From Terfezia claveryi (lineage: Eukaryota > Ascomycota > Pezizomycetes > Pezizales > Pezizaceae), in the NCBI GenBank assembly GCA_015179025.1, contig WHUX01000019.1, positions 310,001 through 374,000 of the forward strand: a stretch of DNA of 64,000 bases, read 5' to 3'. The notes under the pieces were generated by a model. That model was not told the DNA's origin. It did no database searches and saw nothing but the letters and a program-made list of their open reading frames with translations. Numbering within the stretch: the stretch's first letter is position 1; each line of letters begins with the position of its first letter. A program made the translations under genes and the position numbers. Shown here in pieces: positions 10,500 through 22,600 of the stretch.

Positions 10500-11262
10500 T
10501 CATCGAGATCGATGTTCATCAGCCTCTGTCCTATTGCGAGCACTGCGACGTAAACTGTATCTCGTCCTGCGCTCCAACTCCGGGTACATCGGGTCTCTGA
10601 AAAACTTTACTTCCTTCACATCAAAGTAGTACAATTCGTTGGTTGGCGATACAGCCTCCCTCAACCCAGGTGCCATGTTGACCTTTGTCTCCGCTTCCAC
10701 AGGGTCACCATTCCAAGCTCGGATTGAGATATCAAGACAACCCACTAGTCGTTTCAACATAACTCTGTGACTGTGATCCAGCTCTGGAAGAAGTCCTTTG
10801 CCTATGTCTTCTGGCAGGACGTAAACACGGGCTCTTGCGGTAGTTGCTGATGTCATGATGTATGTAGCTCGGACATGACCTTTGTTGATAAGAGCCTCAA
10901 GCCAGGCCTCCACGCTGTCTCCCTTCAGGTTCTTTGCAGGAGTCTCTAACCAGAGCCAACCGTCTGGTGCATCGATCCCTGCCATTCCTCTGCGTGGCAT
11001 CGTAAAGTCGACAGTTCCAACCGCACATAGCTCTTCAAGGGTATTGAGCAAGTCGATTAAGCGAAGGAAAGTGGCTTCCGAAGACGGCGCAGATTGGGCA
11101 GAATGCGAGACGGACAACCTCCTGCGCTTTCGTTGATGTGGTAATGCAGACCTACTAGGAGTTGGACCACCAGAGAGCTACCCCACCATCAGTCTGAGAT
11201 TGCGCACTTCGTCTAACCGACTCGACACTCACAGTTACCGCTGTTGTAGTAGTAGAATCCAT
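10500..11262 (-). CDS. Unrecognised 235-aa protein with a nuclear-localisation-like basic patch
   Basis: Two exons, 11233-11262 and 10500-11177, joined by a 55-nt intron with GTGAGT donor, an actgat branch site and TAG acceptor, both in phase 0; this start (MDSTTTTAVT) is preferred because the longest single frame lacks an ATG. The product has a basic stretch HQRKRRRLS near residue 27 (possible nuclear signal), a central region with GWLWLETPAKN and RARVYVLPEDIGKGLLPE, and a basic tail RRTRYSLRRSARN. I do not recognise the family with certainty. The pattern VLPEDIG followed by a helical region vaguely recalls N-terminal segments of large fungal SNF2-type helicases, but no helicase motif occurs downstream, so if that were right this would be a truncated copy next to a transposon. 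Confidence 0.6.
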
Positions 11263-12239
11263 TTCGCTACTCGCTCAAAATTGTGCTCGCTCGGCTTTTT
11301 TCATGCTCTGTTTCATACTATTTGGTGGTTTGCTAAAGGCGGGAGAGTCGCTCGTTATGATCCGCTTCTTCCCTGATTAATAATCGTTCGGACAAGAGCA
11401 GATCGTTCCTTAGACAAGCTAAGTAAAACCATTGATGTGTGGGAACTATCACGAGCGCACGGCAGGACGAGAATACGCCGGCAGTTACATTATGCTTATT
11501 GTCACAGCCCCACTTAATCTTGTTTCTGATTGAACGCCATTATCAGCGCGGCCAACGGAATGGAAGATAACTCTCATCTGCGCGCCCTTGGGCTCCTCTT
11601 CAGACACTCACCCCTCAGGGCTCTCACGGCAAGAAGGTGCAGCGAAAGAAGCAAAAAAGCATCTTCAATATCTCTCGATGGGGTTCATACCTATTTTTCA
11701 AACACGCCATACTGCATTTGTACTGCAGGAACCATTGGGGTTCTTGTCTGGTACTCTGGACAGCCACGAAGCTCACACCATGTCACAAGAAGGCATCTAT
11801 CATCAGCCTCCATTGGGGAGCCTGACCTGTGAAACTCAATAACCTAGAGTGGAGGATCCTGCGCGGCGGTGATCCCCTCCATTCTTCTATTTATTAGGCT
11901 CCGAGAATCCAGTTCTTTAGATGATGCCAGCGGCGCACACTGTCCCCATTTTACAGGCACAATATGGTGAGATGTAGGCGCGCCCATATACATCGAATTT
12001 GCTTTCTAACGCATGAGATAGTCCAGGTCCGATATAAAGCAGTGGGATGACGTATATCCAGGATATGCCACATCCAAGAGAGCAAGTCTGCGGAGGCAAG
12101 TCAAACGATGGTCCAAGGCCATTATTGGAGTAACTTATCCTGCACAAAGCACTCATTTGCCTTGAAGCTAATATTCATGCGTGTTCTATAGTCTACGAGC
12201 TCCCAGTCCTCTTCCTCTTGTTCTAGTAATGAAGGCCCG
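11263..12239. other. Spacer with no supported gene
   Basis: About 1 kb between two divergent genes. Three overlapping plus-strand frames at 11530-11842 open in different registers with no domain or splice pattern, which suggests chance. The region presumably carries both promoters. Confidence 0.5.
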
Positions 12240-14606
12240 ATGAGTTACTCTGTCATTCATATGACTGCTACTGCAGGTATAGTTACGGCAGCAGGATCCC
12301 CAGGCGCGGTTTCGTCAGCCAGCATATCTCCAACATTAAATCATCCATCGCCCTCTAGTGCTTGGAACAATGGGTCCGGGTACACCTTGGTTGCTGCTAC
12401 ATTGGCAGGTGGTTCTCCGAGTGCCGCCCGGTTAGTTGGAAGAGCGTCAAGTCGCCGCTCCGTCTCCATCTCGTCAACGATAAGAAATTATTGGGAATCC
12501 ACGTCATCACTTGCGCCCAGCAGCCGTTCTAACTGGTCGGCCAGCACTATGCATGAAAGGATGTATGGGCTTCAAGAAGAGATTGACGAATTGCCTGATC
12601 TTCAGGAAGAGAACGACGAACTGTCCAACGAAGCAATTATCATAGAGACTGAAGTTGACATGATGGAGCCGACCATAAGCTATGAATCCGATGAACGGGA
12701 CGATTCAGACATGGTCACACAAGTTTCAAGTTCAAACCATCTTCGCGTACCTAGAAGATATCCCCAGGGGCTCGAGCTGCGTCTCCAAACCAGTTTTCAA
12801 TCCATCTCGACTATCAAAAGTGAGGTCAGTTGTGCCGGCAGTTGGGACAAGGCCTCTGAGGCCTACTCTCCAAATACGGATGTTGGATATGAGGATGATT
12901 GGGGTAGGGGAGATGTGTTGGGCAAAACGTGCTTGCACGACAGCAGCTCACTCGAGTCAGAAAACAGCGCTATAGTAGTGAAGCCCACAGATATTCGATC
13001 ACCACTCCAGGATACAATAATTGCACAAGCAGGCTTCGGAGCATCTGATTTGCTATCTACGATGTCTATGATTGCAGAATTATTGGAACATCTTCTGGGA
13101 TATCTTACCCCTTTGGACATTACCAACTTACAGCTGGTATGACCCTGAAGCACCCCAAGCGTACATTGATCTAACTAGAGCAACAGCTCTGCAAGTCCTG
13201 GAATTATCTGCTACGTCACTCCAGTGTTTACCACACCTTAATCCACCGTAGGTACCACCATATGCGACTAGGTTTAGGTGATATTCAAACTACCCGGACC
13301 TATGAGGACCTCAAACGAACAGTGAAACAAGATATAGCCATCAAAGAGGGCCGCTTATCTCTTCTTACCCAGCTAGATGTACCAGTTCATGCACCCCGTG
13401 TGCGGTATCACTCGGGTTATGTTTGTTTCAACCATGTATCTAGTGGAACGTTGTGGAATCAGGGCACGGGAAGCTCTAGGGGCAGCCACGGGATTTTGGT
13501 GTATAACCTTCGCCAAGGGAAAGAGGATCCTGCGATTTTCCCCTGTAGCCTCGAGTCAAAAGTACTTTCTGTGACGTTGGGTGGTACAGCAGGAAATGGG
13601 GTTCATATGGTATACTGTGAGGTTGATGAGAACCTCCATGCAAGGTTTGCGCCGATGTTGTGGGTCTCTGTGAGCGCTACTAATGCATGATATAGTATTT
13701 CATGTTATCACTTTCCTGGTGGCAACAAAAAATGGCAAACGGCCTTCCCGTCACAAATGGTTCTCTCCGGAGTCGACTGGGTCATCACCCAAACAAATGG
13801 TCTTCTTACCGTGGTAGCTGTGAAGGATAGGATTATTGCTTGGGATGAAAACGGCAGACACATTAGAGATATTGTCTTGCTCTCCCAACAAGTTCGTTCC
13901 CCAATCATAATTTCAGATCAATCTTTTTTAACAAACCCCCCTAGGCAAATTTTCAGGCTACGAAGGGAGGACGCCTATACCTTTCCAACAACCACATTTA
14001 TCTAGTAACCTGGGGCGCTGGTGAGATCATCACAATCACGGCTTATTGCAGTCGTACCTTTGAGCTTGTGATGTACCATGAGTTGGGCATCAGTGGCTCT
14101 GTGGTGCGTGTTTCTGGCCTTTTCTTGAGTGGGAAACTATACCTGGCTATCTCTTGTGCGTTATCTGAGCTCTCTACTACGTGGAAGTCATTCTGTGTGG
14201 ACGACAAATGCCCAAGCACGGTTATGCCAGTCGAGAACTTCCCAGAGCTTAACGATTGGCCAAATGCCAATATAGTGTACTACCCTCAGCATGAGCGGGC
14301 ATACATCATTTCCCACTCAAGCTTCCAGTCTCTTTATCCGACTAATAACCTTAGCGTTGTCAACATCTCCACGGGAGCAGAGAAGCGTTTGATGGAAAAG
14401 CAGGGTTATCTTTCTGATCTAATTGTTGATGGGTACGTTTGGTTGTATTTGAGTTTGCTGTATGGATTGTACTGATGGATGGGAGTAGGGACTGTTCTAC
14501 CTCTCCGCCTTTGCAAGGAGACCATGAATTTCTGATATGGTGTACTAAAGGGAAAATAAAGGTGTACAGGTTTGATTACGATCACTATGACCAGGCTCGG
14601 GCATAA
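12240..14606 (+). CDS. F-box protein (substrate adaptor of an SCF ubiquitin ligase), five exons
   Basis: Exons 12240-13136, 13187-13659, 13696-13891, 13957-14432 and 14489-14606 give 2,160 nt, a 719-aa product. Intron 1 has GTATGA...ctaac...CAG and joins LLGYLTPLDITNLQL to LCKSWNYLLRHSSVYHTLI, which makes a good F-box (leucine-rich, conserved CKSW) at about residues 285-320. The first 280 residues are low-complexity and serine/acid rich. The C-terminal half (ISCYHFPGGNKKWQTAFPSQ, GVDWVITQTNGLLTVVAVKD, NNHIYLVTWGAGEIITITAY, DHEFLIWCTKGKIKVYRFDY) looks like a beta-rich substrate-binding domain as in many fungal F-box proteins. The family normally binds Skp1 through the F-box; the substrate cannot be told. 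The second intron uses a less certain donor (GTGGGT at 13660), chosen because it alone keeps phase. Confidence 0.85.
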
Positions 14607-15036
14607 ATCTAGGAGGCGTTTCGTGCCTCAGGGTCCGAGTATTCTATTCGTGGTGGTTTACTTCCCTTCCAGCGTCCGATTTCTAAAGTAGTCTCCTTTT
14701 TGTTTTGTTCTTTTGGTGTTAATCCCAGCGTCTTGAGCGAGTCATTTTACCCTGGGGGAAATGTTGAATACATAGATTTCCTCAGATTTGATACAGTTTC
14801 ATTCTTCTTTTTTCTGTGATGCGGATCTGAATTTGATGCCTGGCCAGCTACCGCAAGAACTCAGAAATAAGACCCCAGCCGAAAATGTCGGTTGCTATAT
14901 ATATGTATAAGGAATTCTACATAGTCACACCTTATTCTGAGTTCTTCAGCTGCCTATGTACTTAGTCAGAACTATGCCAATTGAGGAAGTCATCGTTTCC
15001 TGTCCCCTAAGTCACAGCCTGATTATGAGCAACTTT
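14607..15036. other. Convergent spacer between the F-box and tetraspanin genes
   Basis: The 3' regions of two convergent genes. It contains the small inverted-repeat element at 14845-14952 and no reading frame of interest. Confidence 0.6.
14845..14952. repeat. Short inverted-repeat element, copy 1
   Basis: Left arm agct-accgcaagaactcaga and right arm cttattctgagttcttcagc are imperfect reverse complements about 70 nt apart. The left 46 nt recur at 17336-17385 with few changes (including the central agccga and gtcggttgctat), so this is a dispersed short repeat rather than a local hairpin. Confidence 0.75.
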
Positions 15037-16121
15037 TCACCTCAATAGACTCGGCTGTATCGTCCCAAAGCCTCCATCATCGTCATCATGATAAAGAGAC
15101 GACCTCCTTACCTCCCCAGTATGAGCCCTCGTCCCGCCTCCGTTTTCTAATAGTTGATCATTTTCCCTCTCAGATGCATCTAAATACCTCCCTCTCGTAT
15201 TCCCATGCCCGTCTCCTCGCACCCTCGCATCCCCATCATAGACAAATGTTTCTTCATCCTCATGATCTACATCCTCAATCCTGCTATCTCCAGCTATAAC
15301 CTGCTCCTCCTGCTTCCTAAGCCAAGAATTATACAGAATTTTCTGCACCAATGGATGATTATTATACCGAATCAGAAGCAACCCTATAATTTTCATGACC
15401 ATACTCCCTGCTACTGCTGCGAGGATTAGGCCAGCGGAGAACTGGGTTTGTTGGAGCCAGGGCTGGTAGCAGGTGTGGCCCTTGCGGTCGGGGTAGAATG
15501 CGGTACAGATGTGGCTGCTGTTGACTTTGGGAGTAGGGAAGGGGTAGAATTTGTCGCTGTGGGAGTGTAGTCCGCAGCAGGAGAGGCTGTCTTGGATAGT
15601 TTTGATAGCGGGGTGAGAGGATGCTCGCTCGGCGGGGGAGGACCAGAGGTGCGCCCATTGGTCGTTGAGGGGGCAGAGGAGAGGCTTGGAGGAGATGGAG
15701 GTGGAGGTTAGGGTTAGTAGGGCGGTGTCCAACATAAGGAGGCCGAAGATACCCTGGGATGGGAGGTTAGTGATGTGAATGTGAGGGATAAGGAATGCTT
15801 GGGGAGGGCGTACGAAAAACACCTTGTCGGCGATTTGAGGTTGGGATTTGGAGCCCTTGCGCCGGCGGGGTTTTGTGGAGTTGCGTAGGTATTGGATAGC
15901 GCCGAGGGAGAGGATGGGGAGGAGGGTGCTGAGGAAGGCCATAAATCTAGAGAGCGGCAGGTGTAGGTGGGAGATGTTCCACCAGGAGTATGCGGAGGTG
16001 AACATGAGGGATATGCCCAGCTTGGGAGGAGTTAGTATAGGGGGGGGGGCAATAAGGCACGATGGGGGATGCTTACGAGGGGTGTGAAGATTACGAGGAA
16101 GGTGGAGGTTGAGAACAGCAT
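15037..16121 (-). CDS. Tetraspanin (fungal Tsp3-like)
   Basis: Exons 16077-16121, 15814-16020 and 15037-15753 give 969 nt, 322 aa. Intron 1 (56 nt) has GTAAGC, ctaac and AAG; intron 2 is exactly 60 nt (GTACGC...ctaac...CAG), in frame and without stops, so it is easily misread as coding. The product begins MLFSTSTFLVIFTPL; four hydrophobic segments can be placed (start to residue 30, about 45-65, GIFGLLMLDTALLTL, and FSAGLILAAVAGSMVM). The large loop between the third and fourth carries SCCGL, the CCG signature of tetraspanins, plus further cysteines (HICTAF, HTCYQPW). The long acidic and glycine-rich cytoplasmic tail ends near GFGTIQPSLLR. Tetraspanins organise membrane microdomains; in fungi some act in appressoria or ascospore biology. 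The role here is unknown. Confidence 0.85.
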
Positions 16122-16539
16122 GGTTGATGGGCTGCAACTTGTCTATTTGGACCTGCGTGTTTAGCGATTGCAAGCCCGACTAGACTAAAAGCCCGGCTGA
16201 GCTGATATCGGGGGTAAAAGAGCACTTTGAGAGTTGTTAGAATTGACCTCAGAAATTGCAGCGTTGGGGAGGGGGTTTTATGGCCGGGAGGTGACTGGCC
16301 TTGATGACGGAGCCTTTGCCTTATTAGTACGCATATCAGCCCATGCACACACAATCACACAGATCCTAACTCGCTTTTGTCGATTGCAATGGCAGTGGGC
16401 TCCATAGCCAGACCGTCCCGGTTGTTTGACCTCGGGCATCAGTCTGGCTTAGACAGGTGACAAGTTATTATTATTATTGGAATTGGAGGCCTTAATAAAT
16501 AATACCCCGGATACCTCCGTATGTACCTACAGTACCAAC

Positions 16540-16795
16540 AGTACCGCGGTACCAGTAATTCGAAATTAAGAACCCCCCTCCGGATTGAACCAGAATAATA
16601 GGTTGAATGTACGTACATTGTTGCTGACCAGGCGTAATAATATTATTATCTAACCATTTTGCAATTATAATAATAATATGGGTTGTTAGCTGAAGTGATT
16701 ACAGCGTGGCCCGTTGCGAGACATGATATATGCAGACCCCGGCCCACCAAGAACCGGTTCTTTAATTCAAATTACCGCGGTACCTACCTACCTAC
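16540..16795. repeat. Imperfect inverted repeat flanking about 180 bp, possible degenerate MITE
   Basis: The left arm gtaccgcggtaccagtaatt, followed by cgaaattaagaacc, pairs with the reverse complement of the right arm ggttctttaattcaaattac, followed by cgcggtac, with a 3-nt gap and a few mismatches. No clear target duplication was found, so the element borders are approximate. Confidence 0.5.
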
Positions 16796-17335
16796 TACTA
16801 CACTCTATATATATACTTACTGTACTTCATTGATGGTACCGGGAAAACTGGTGAATAAAGGCCTATGTCGGTTTCTAATTACAGGAGTGCAACTAACGCT
16901 AGGTAATTCTATTGTAATAATGCAAATCCGGTAATTGAACAGGGATCTCCGCTATTGTTATATTCAACCTCTTCATCAGAATCCAACGTATCTTCCATTT
17001 GCCATGGCCCAACTATTGTTACATCTGGTAAAGCCACGAATATAAAGCTTTGACATCTTCAGTCCCATCAGGAGATATTGAGATACCTGCCTGCTTGAAA
17101 TATTTAATAATACTTTCTTTCTTTTCTGTATGTAACCAAAGCCATAGCTTCTCCAACTGCATATGTTGTAAGAATACAATAACCAACACTTTCATCAGTT
17201 TCTTCTTTCTATCTTTTTCTTCCAGAGCTTGTAGCTGTATCTAGATGCCGACATTATTATTGTTGAAGGATTGAACATTAATCCGATCAAGTACATAAGT
17301 ACCTACCAGTTATCTTTTTCCCCTACATATCTACA

Positions 17336-17422
17336 TACCGCAAGAACTCAGAAATAAGACCCCTAGCCGAACTAATGTCGGTTGCTATGTCTAATACTAA
17401 TTCTGCCTAGATTATTGCGGTA
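17336..17422. repeat. Short inverted-repeat element, copy 2
   Basis: It begins taccgcaagaactcagaaat, the same sequence as copy 1 near 14849, and shares the following agccga and gtcggttgctat blocks. Its right end ttgcggta mirrors its own left end taccgcaa, while the right arm of copy 1 is not preserved. Confidence 0.7.
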
Positions 17423-17789
17423 CAGGTATCATATCGAACGTTGTTGCCACAAGTGGCTGCAGATGTCTTAGAAACTGACATGGGCCTTTATTCACTAGTC
17501 TTCCCGGTACCATCAATGTGCGCTGTGAATGTATATCTACAGTTGTATTTATTGGTTACATTTCTATTTCAAATGTGCCAAACCTGCAGTTGGGGAAGAT
17601 GTTGTGCCCAACCAGACAATAATTATCGGATACCTATTGCAGGGTGTGCTGGTAACGGTTCAAGGGTAATTGGGATGCGCGAAACAACCGGCTCTTACGC
17701 CCCAGCGCTCGATATGGTGTGACTTCAGAGAGATGAGAGTGATTTATTCTCTTAGATACGGAGTACTTACCATTAGCTACCTAAGGATG

Positions 17790-18215
17790 AACCGACCACC
17801 TGTTGGGCGGCTTGCAGATACTACTACCGATTATGCTACAATTGCCAGAGATAGGCAGTTATTTGATATAGGGGAAGAGAAAGCAATTGCAGAGCATGTA
17901 GGTTTGATGGCAGATGCTAGATTTCCACTGAATTATAAGCTGTATATACAGAGATCGATTTAGCTTGAGCTGAGCTGAAGGCAGCTTCTGAAAAGTCAAG
18001 ATGGCTTGAAAAAAAAAACCTTCCTACCCCCACGACTAAAAACGACCTTTGAAGCCCAAAGGGAGGGGCTACTGGAGCTGGTGATCTTTCTGTAGCAGTT
18101 GAGAATACCTTAGAAGAAGGCAGAGAGGTTGAAGAAGAGGTTGAAGAGCCATATAAGGCAGATTTGGCTAATTCAATATGGGTGCTTGAAATTGAGCATT
18201 TTGTACAGGTTAGTG
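17790..18215 (+). pseudogene. Internally deleted Fot1-type transposase relic
   Basis: The left part encodes ARDRQLFDIGEEKAIAEHVG followed by LMADARFPL, matching the N-terminal region of the intact transposase at 7.5-9.6 kb (HRDQQLFSTGDEKAIAGYAG, IMADAGFPL). Directly after it, in shifted frames with stops, come segments matching the C-terminal region: IDLA-stop-AELKAA against IDQAWAALKA, KKPSYP...KRPLKPKG against KKPSYPLRPKRPLKPKG, and NSIWVLEIEHFVQVSGL against NSMRTLDIAYFAEVSAL. About 500 codons of the catalytic core are missing. The divergence suggests an older, different subfamily. No TIRs were identified around it. Confidence 0.85.
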
Positions 18216-19620
18216 GCCTTAAAAAAAAGCATGCCGCTCTACAAATTTGAGGTTTCTTTGTCTGACAATTATTTGGTATGGAGTTAAGCTTTTCTAGTAG
18301 CTATGAGTTTATATTAGCTAGGTATTCAGTGTATAAGGAGAGTGCATGGAAAGGGGAAGGGTCATTACAGCAGCTATATTGGAAGGGGGGGTTATTGGGT
18401 ATTGCGTTCATTTTACTGTAGTGCAAGTATAACCATGTTGTAGAGCATAGGAATAGATAGATTAAGTAGCCAATGGTACTAGGCTGCTCTTAAGCGATAA
18501 TATAATATTGAGCCTGAATACATATTAGGCTAACTTGTCAGTTAGGTAGTTACCCTCACGACAGGTAACTCTTTATACAAGCCCTCCTTTTTTTTTTTCT
18601 TTCTTTTCACTTTTTTTCGGCTCATTAACTGCCAGTATGTCCTGACGCACGCTCACCCAAAATGGAGTGAGAGAACTACCGCCTTTTTATTTTTTATTTT
18701 TTATTTTTTTAAATTTTTTTAATTACATTTTTGGAAAGAAAGCAAAACTGAGATGTGATGTGCCTCCCCCCTACGGTACTTACCTACCTAACTGGTGCCA
18801 CTAATTATGGGGGATGGTGGCCAGAAGAATCAGATAAGAAGAGTCAGCAAAGTTGCCAAACTCTGAATTATGTATATCATATAACCTATCAAAGAAAAAA
18901 AAAAAAAAAAAAAAGGAGAAAAGTTGGTATATATCAAACCCAACTATCCCCAAATTTACATATGCATATACTTATATATATATATAATCTCACAGTAGTA
19001 GTAACCTAACTACCGGTACCTTACTCTGTATGCAGGTACACTACTATATCTAAGGCTGAAAATTAATCGCAAATGCGGGTGCAGGAAAATCTACAGTATA
19101 TTCAAGTTCTAGGGGGGAGGGAACAGATTGGGGAGAAGACGGGAGGAGGGAGGTAGGGCATGTAGAGACCCATGTGAAGGTATATGTAGGAAGTGAGAGA
19201 ATAAGAAGGAGGGCTTGTGGGGTTGGGGGGGAGGGAAAGCCGCTTATGATGTGGTTGTCTTCCTTCTTCTTTTTTTTTTTTATTTTTTATTTTTTTTTTG
19301 TTGTATCTGGGCTTGTTGACTGGAGTTATGAATTAGTTGTGAAATGAAGAAATTGTGATGTATATTGAAATGAATTTTTTGTATATACAGATATGCTTTA
19401 CAGTACATGAAAATGTATGTATGCCTCCATCTTCAATGAAATGTATAATGCGCTCTACCTGTCTCACCGTCAATCACCACCCTTATCCAAACCAAGTCTG
19501 AAAGGGACTTCTATAAAATAACCACCCGCCTCGCTTTCCCCCCCTTTCTCCTCCTCCCCGAATAAATTAAAAAAGTTATATTTACAAATCGCCACACCGC
19601 TACACCGCCACACCACCCAC

Positions 19621-22600
19621 CTACACCCTCCTGACCCTCCCCGCCCCCTCCTCCGCGACCCCATCACTATACTTCCCCCCTTCCTTCTCCTTCCCACCTA
19701 ACCCCCCAAACCCCATCATTCTCCCCCCCTTTCTCCTCCTACCCTCCCCAAACTTTTCATCCCACTTCCTCATCGCGCCCAAGGTGCCCATATCCTCACC
19801 GACACTCGCGCCAACTTCCTTCAGCGCCTTCTCAAAATGACGCTTCTCGAGTATCCTCTTCTCCGGAAACCTCACTCCCTTAGAGACCCACTCCTCCTGG
19901 GCTTCCTTGACACACGCCAATGCCGCCGCGACGCAGACATTCTTCAGGTCGCTGCCCGAGTAGAGGCTGGTGCGCTTCGACAAGTCCATCAGATCTACGT
20001 CTGCCGCGAGGCTCTCCTCCCTGAGATGAATGCGGAGGATCTCGAGCCTATCCGTCTGCGTGGGGAGGTCAACTAGAATCCTGCGGGGCAGCCGGCGGAG
20101 GACCGCGTCGTCGAGGTCGAAGGGGCGGTTTGTGGCGACCATGAGGAAGGTCGGAGAGAGGGAGAGGGGAACGTCGGCCCATTCGCGTAAGAACTGGTTG
20201 ATAATTTCGCGATGCGTGGTGCGCGGGGAGGAGGCACTGCTGCGAGAGGCGAGGATGGCGTCGGCTTCGTCAAGGAAGATGATGCATGGGCTGAGACGGG
20301 ATGCAAGGGTAAAGATTGCTCGTACGTTTTTTTCGCCTTCTCCGACGTACATGTCGAAGATGTCAGAGCCGGAAACTTCGAGAACCTATCCCCCCCGAAA
20401 AAAAAAAAAAAAAGTCAGCATACATGGATTCAAGGTAATCTACAGAGTGGGTTGGGTAAAGGGGCGACGTACAGTAGCGCCACTCTCCTTCGCAACTGCC
20501 CTCGCCAGCAACGTCTTCCCCGTCCCGGGAGGGCCATACAGCAGCACCCCGGGGATCCTATCAGTCGCCAACACACCATACCTAAACGCCTCTGGCCTCA
20601 CCAGGCTCAAACTGGTCAACGTCTTCAGTGCCTCTACCGTCTCCTTCGGCACACGCACCTGCGAGAATCCAACGCGGATTTTATCAGGGTTGACCACGCC
20701 CGAGAGAAGTTTCTGCTCGTGGGGGTTGCAGATCTTCGAGAGCTTTTTCATAAGCTGGCTTGATGCGGATTTCGGTTTCGGAGGGAGGGTGGGGTCGTGA
20801 GGGTCTAAATCGTCTAGTAGGTCGTCGGAGAGGGGGCGGGGGCGGTGAGTGCGTCAGTGATGGAGGGGGTTTCGTGGGAGCGGAGGCGCCGCCGCTCGGT
20901 GGTGGCCCAGGTGTATTTGAAGTTGTCGGATTGCGTGAGCGATATGGCGGCGGCGGCGATGTGCGCAGGGGTGAGGATTCCTGGGGTGTATTCTAGTGGT
21001 GGGGGGCGAGGTGTAGTAGTAGTGAGGGAAGGAGTAGGAGCAAGTGGAGTGCCATCCGGCCCCAGCGCCGCAGCAACTAACTCCCCGACTTCCTTCTGCT
21101 GGAGCGGTGTTATTGGCGGTTGAGTCGTAGCCACAGGCACCGGCACCTGCGGCATCCTCACCGACTGCCACCACTTGTGATACATCCCAATCGCCATAGT
21201 CGCGACCCTATGCGCCCTATCAAAACTCCACATCTCCTCCTCAATCCCCTCAATCCCCTCAGCTCCGCCGTCCTCACCCTCTCTCAAATGCCAATCCCTC
21301 GGCACCACCAACTCAATCCCCCCCTCCCTTCGCCACTCCTACGCCTAATAATATCCCTCAGATGCCGAATATTCACCTCTCTAATCCTCGCCTTCCTATC
21401 ACTCTCCATAATCTCATTTAAATCATCCTCCCCAGGACTTTTCGCAGGAGGGACAATTATCGTCCGCTCGTTTGCCTCGGGAGATAGTTCTTGTGCCGCT
21501 TCAAGATTGTCCCGGGTCAGGCTATAGGAGGTTTCGGGCGTGGAGGTGGTGCCGATGATGAGGGTGGGTTGGCCGGAGAGTCGCCGCTGGGAGACGATGG
21601 CGTGGATCATGCGGATTATGGGAGCGCCTTGGGGCGTGCGCAGTAGCTCGCTGTAGTCGCGGATGTGGACTATGGTTTTTTGTGGCGGGGGGTGGGGGGA
21701 GGTAGTGGTGGGGCTGAGTCGGTAGAGGAGGAGAGGGTGGTGGCGATGGGTGCTGATGAGGATGATTGGGGGGGAATATGGGCGATATCATGAGGTGCCA
21801 TTGGATCCGCACACCACGAGTCCTGGTATACCGCTGGGACATTAGTCTGAGCGCGTTTCGTCGCAGCAGAGTCAATAATCGCTTCTAATAGATTGTACAA
21901 TTTCTTTTCATTTTTCCGATCTGCGTATATGGCTCCGGAGGAGGCGGTGGAGGCTGTCGGCAGTAGGGTGTTTCCCGAGTTTGAACCGCCAGGGATGAGG
22001 GAGACCATTGCCGCGCGGAGGGGGGGAACACCTTGCCCACGGCCTGGAGTGAAGAACGGGGTGAAATATAATTGTGGCTGAGGTTGTTTGGGGGAGTTGT
22101 CGATATACTCACTATCCTCTTCTTCGTCCTCTTCAAGGTCTTCCTCCCGGGTGGGGACGAGGCTGTGGGATTGTGATTGGGCATCGTAGCCTAAAGTGCG
22201 GATTTTTTGTGAAGTAAGGTTGGAGAGGGATACTATCACCATTATCCACCAGTCAGTATCATAGAAAAAAACAAAAAACAAAAAACATAATACATTGAAA
22301 TAAGCAGATATGACGAACAGTCCTTTGCATCCCCCAAACAATCTCCCGCCATCTCCTCCAAATCCTGCGGATCAATCCTCACCACGTCCGCCCTCGCCAG
22401 CGACGCTGCATGCTCTACCACTGAATCCAGGAAATATAGTCCCCCTTCCCGGGGGCATTTCAACAGAACATGTGACTTTGTAGCTACATCGCTGTCATTT
22501 GAGCTAGCTTTTGGTAAGGCTAAGCCTGCGGTCACGTGTGACATGATTTCCCGCCAGATGTAGACGTGGATTGCGTATCTGTTTTTTCCTACTTGGTTGG

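Larger units (their letters stand above)
16122..19620. other. AT-rich transposon graveyard without intact genes
   Basis: About 3.5 kb with simple repeats (attattatt, aataatatt, ggtacctacc, long T and A runs at about 18590, 18690, 18895 and 19270) and degraded elements: an inverted repeat at 16540-16795, a dispersed short repeat at 17336-17422, and a deleted Fot1-type relic at 17790-18215. No intact gene is visible. The right part (19.0-19.6 kb) is the downstream region of the AAA+ ATPase gene. Confidence 0.7.

Noticed and set aside
16560..16600. Reverse-strand ggttcaatcc resembling a tRNA T loop
   Set aside because: No stem pairing and no upstream tRNA arms; it lies in the degenerate inverted repeat.
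20030..20800. 256-codon plus-strand frame opposite the AAA+ module
   Set aside because: Antisense shadow of the conserved Walker A/B exons, crossing their intron.
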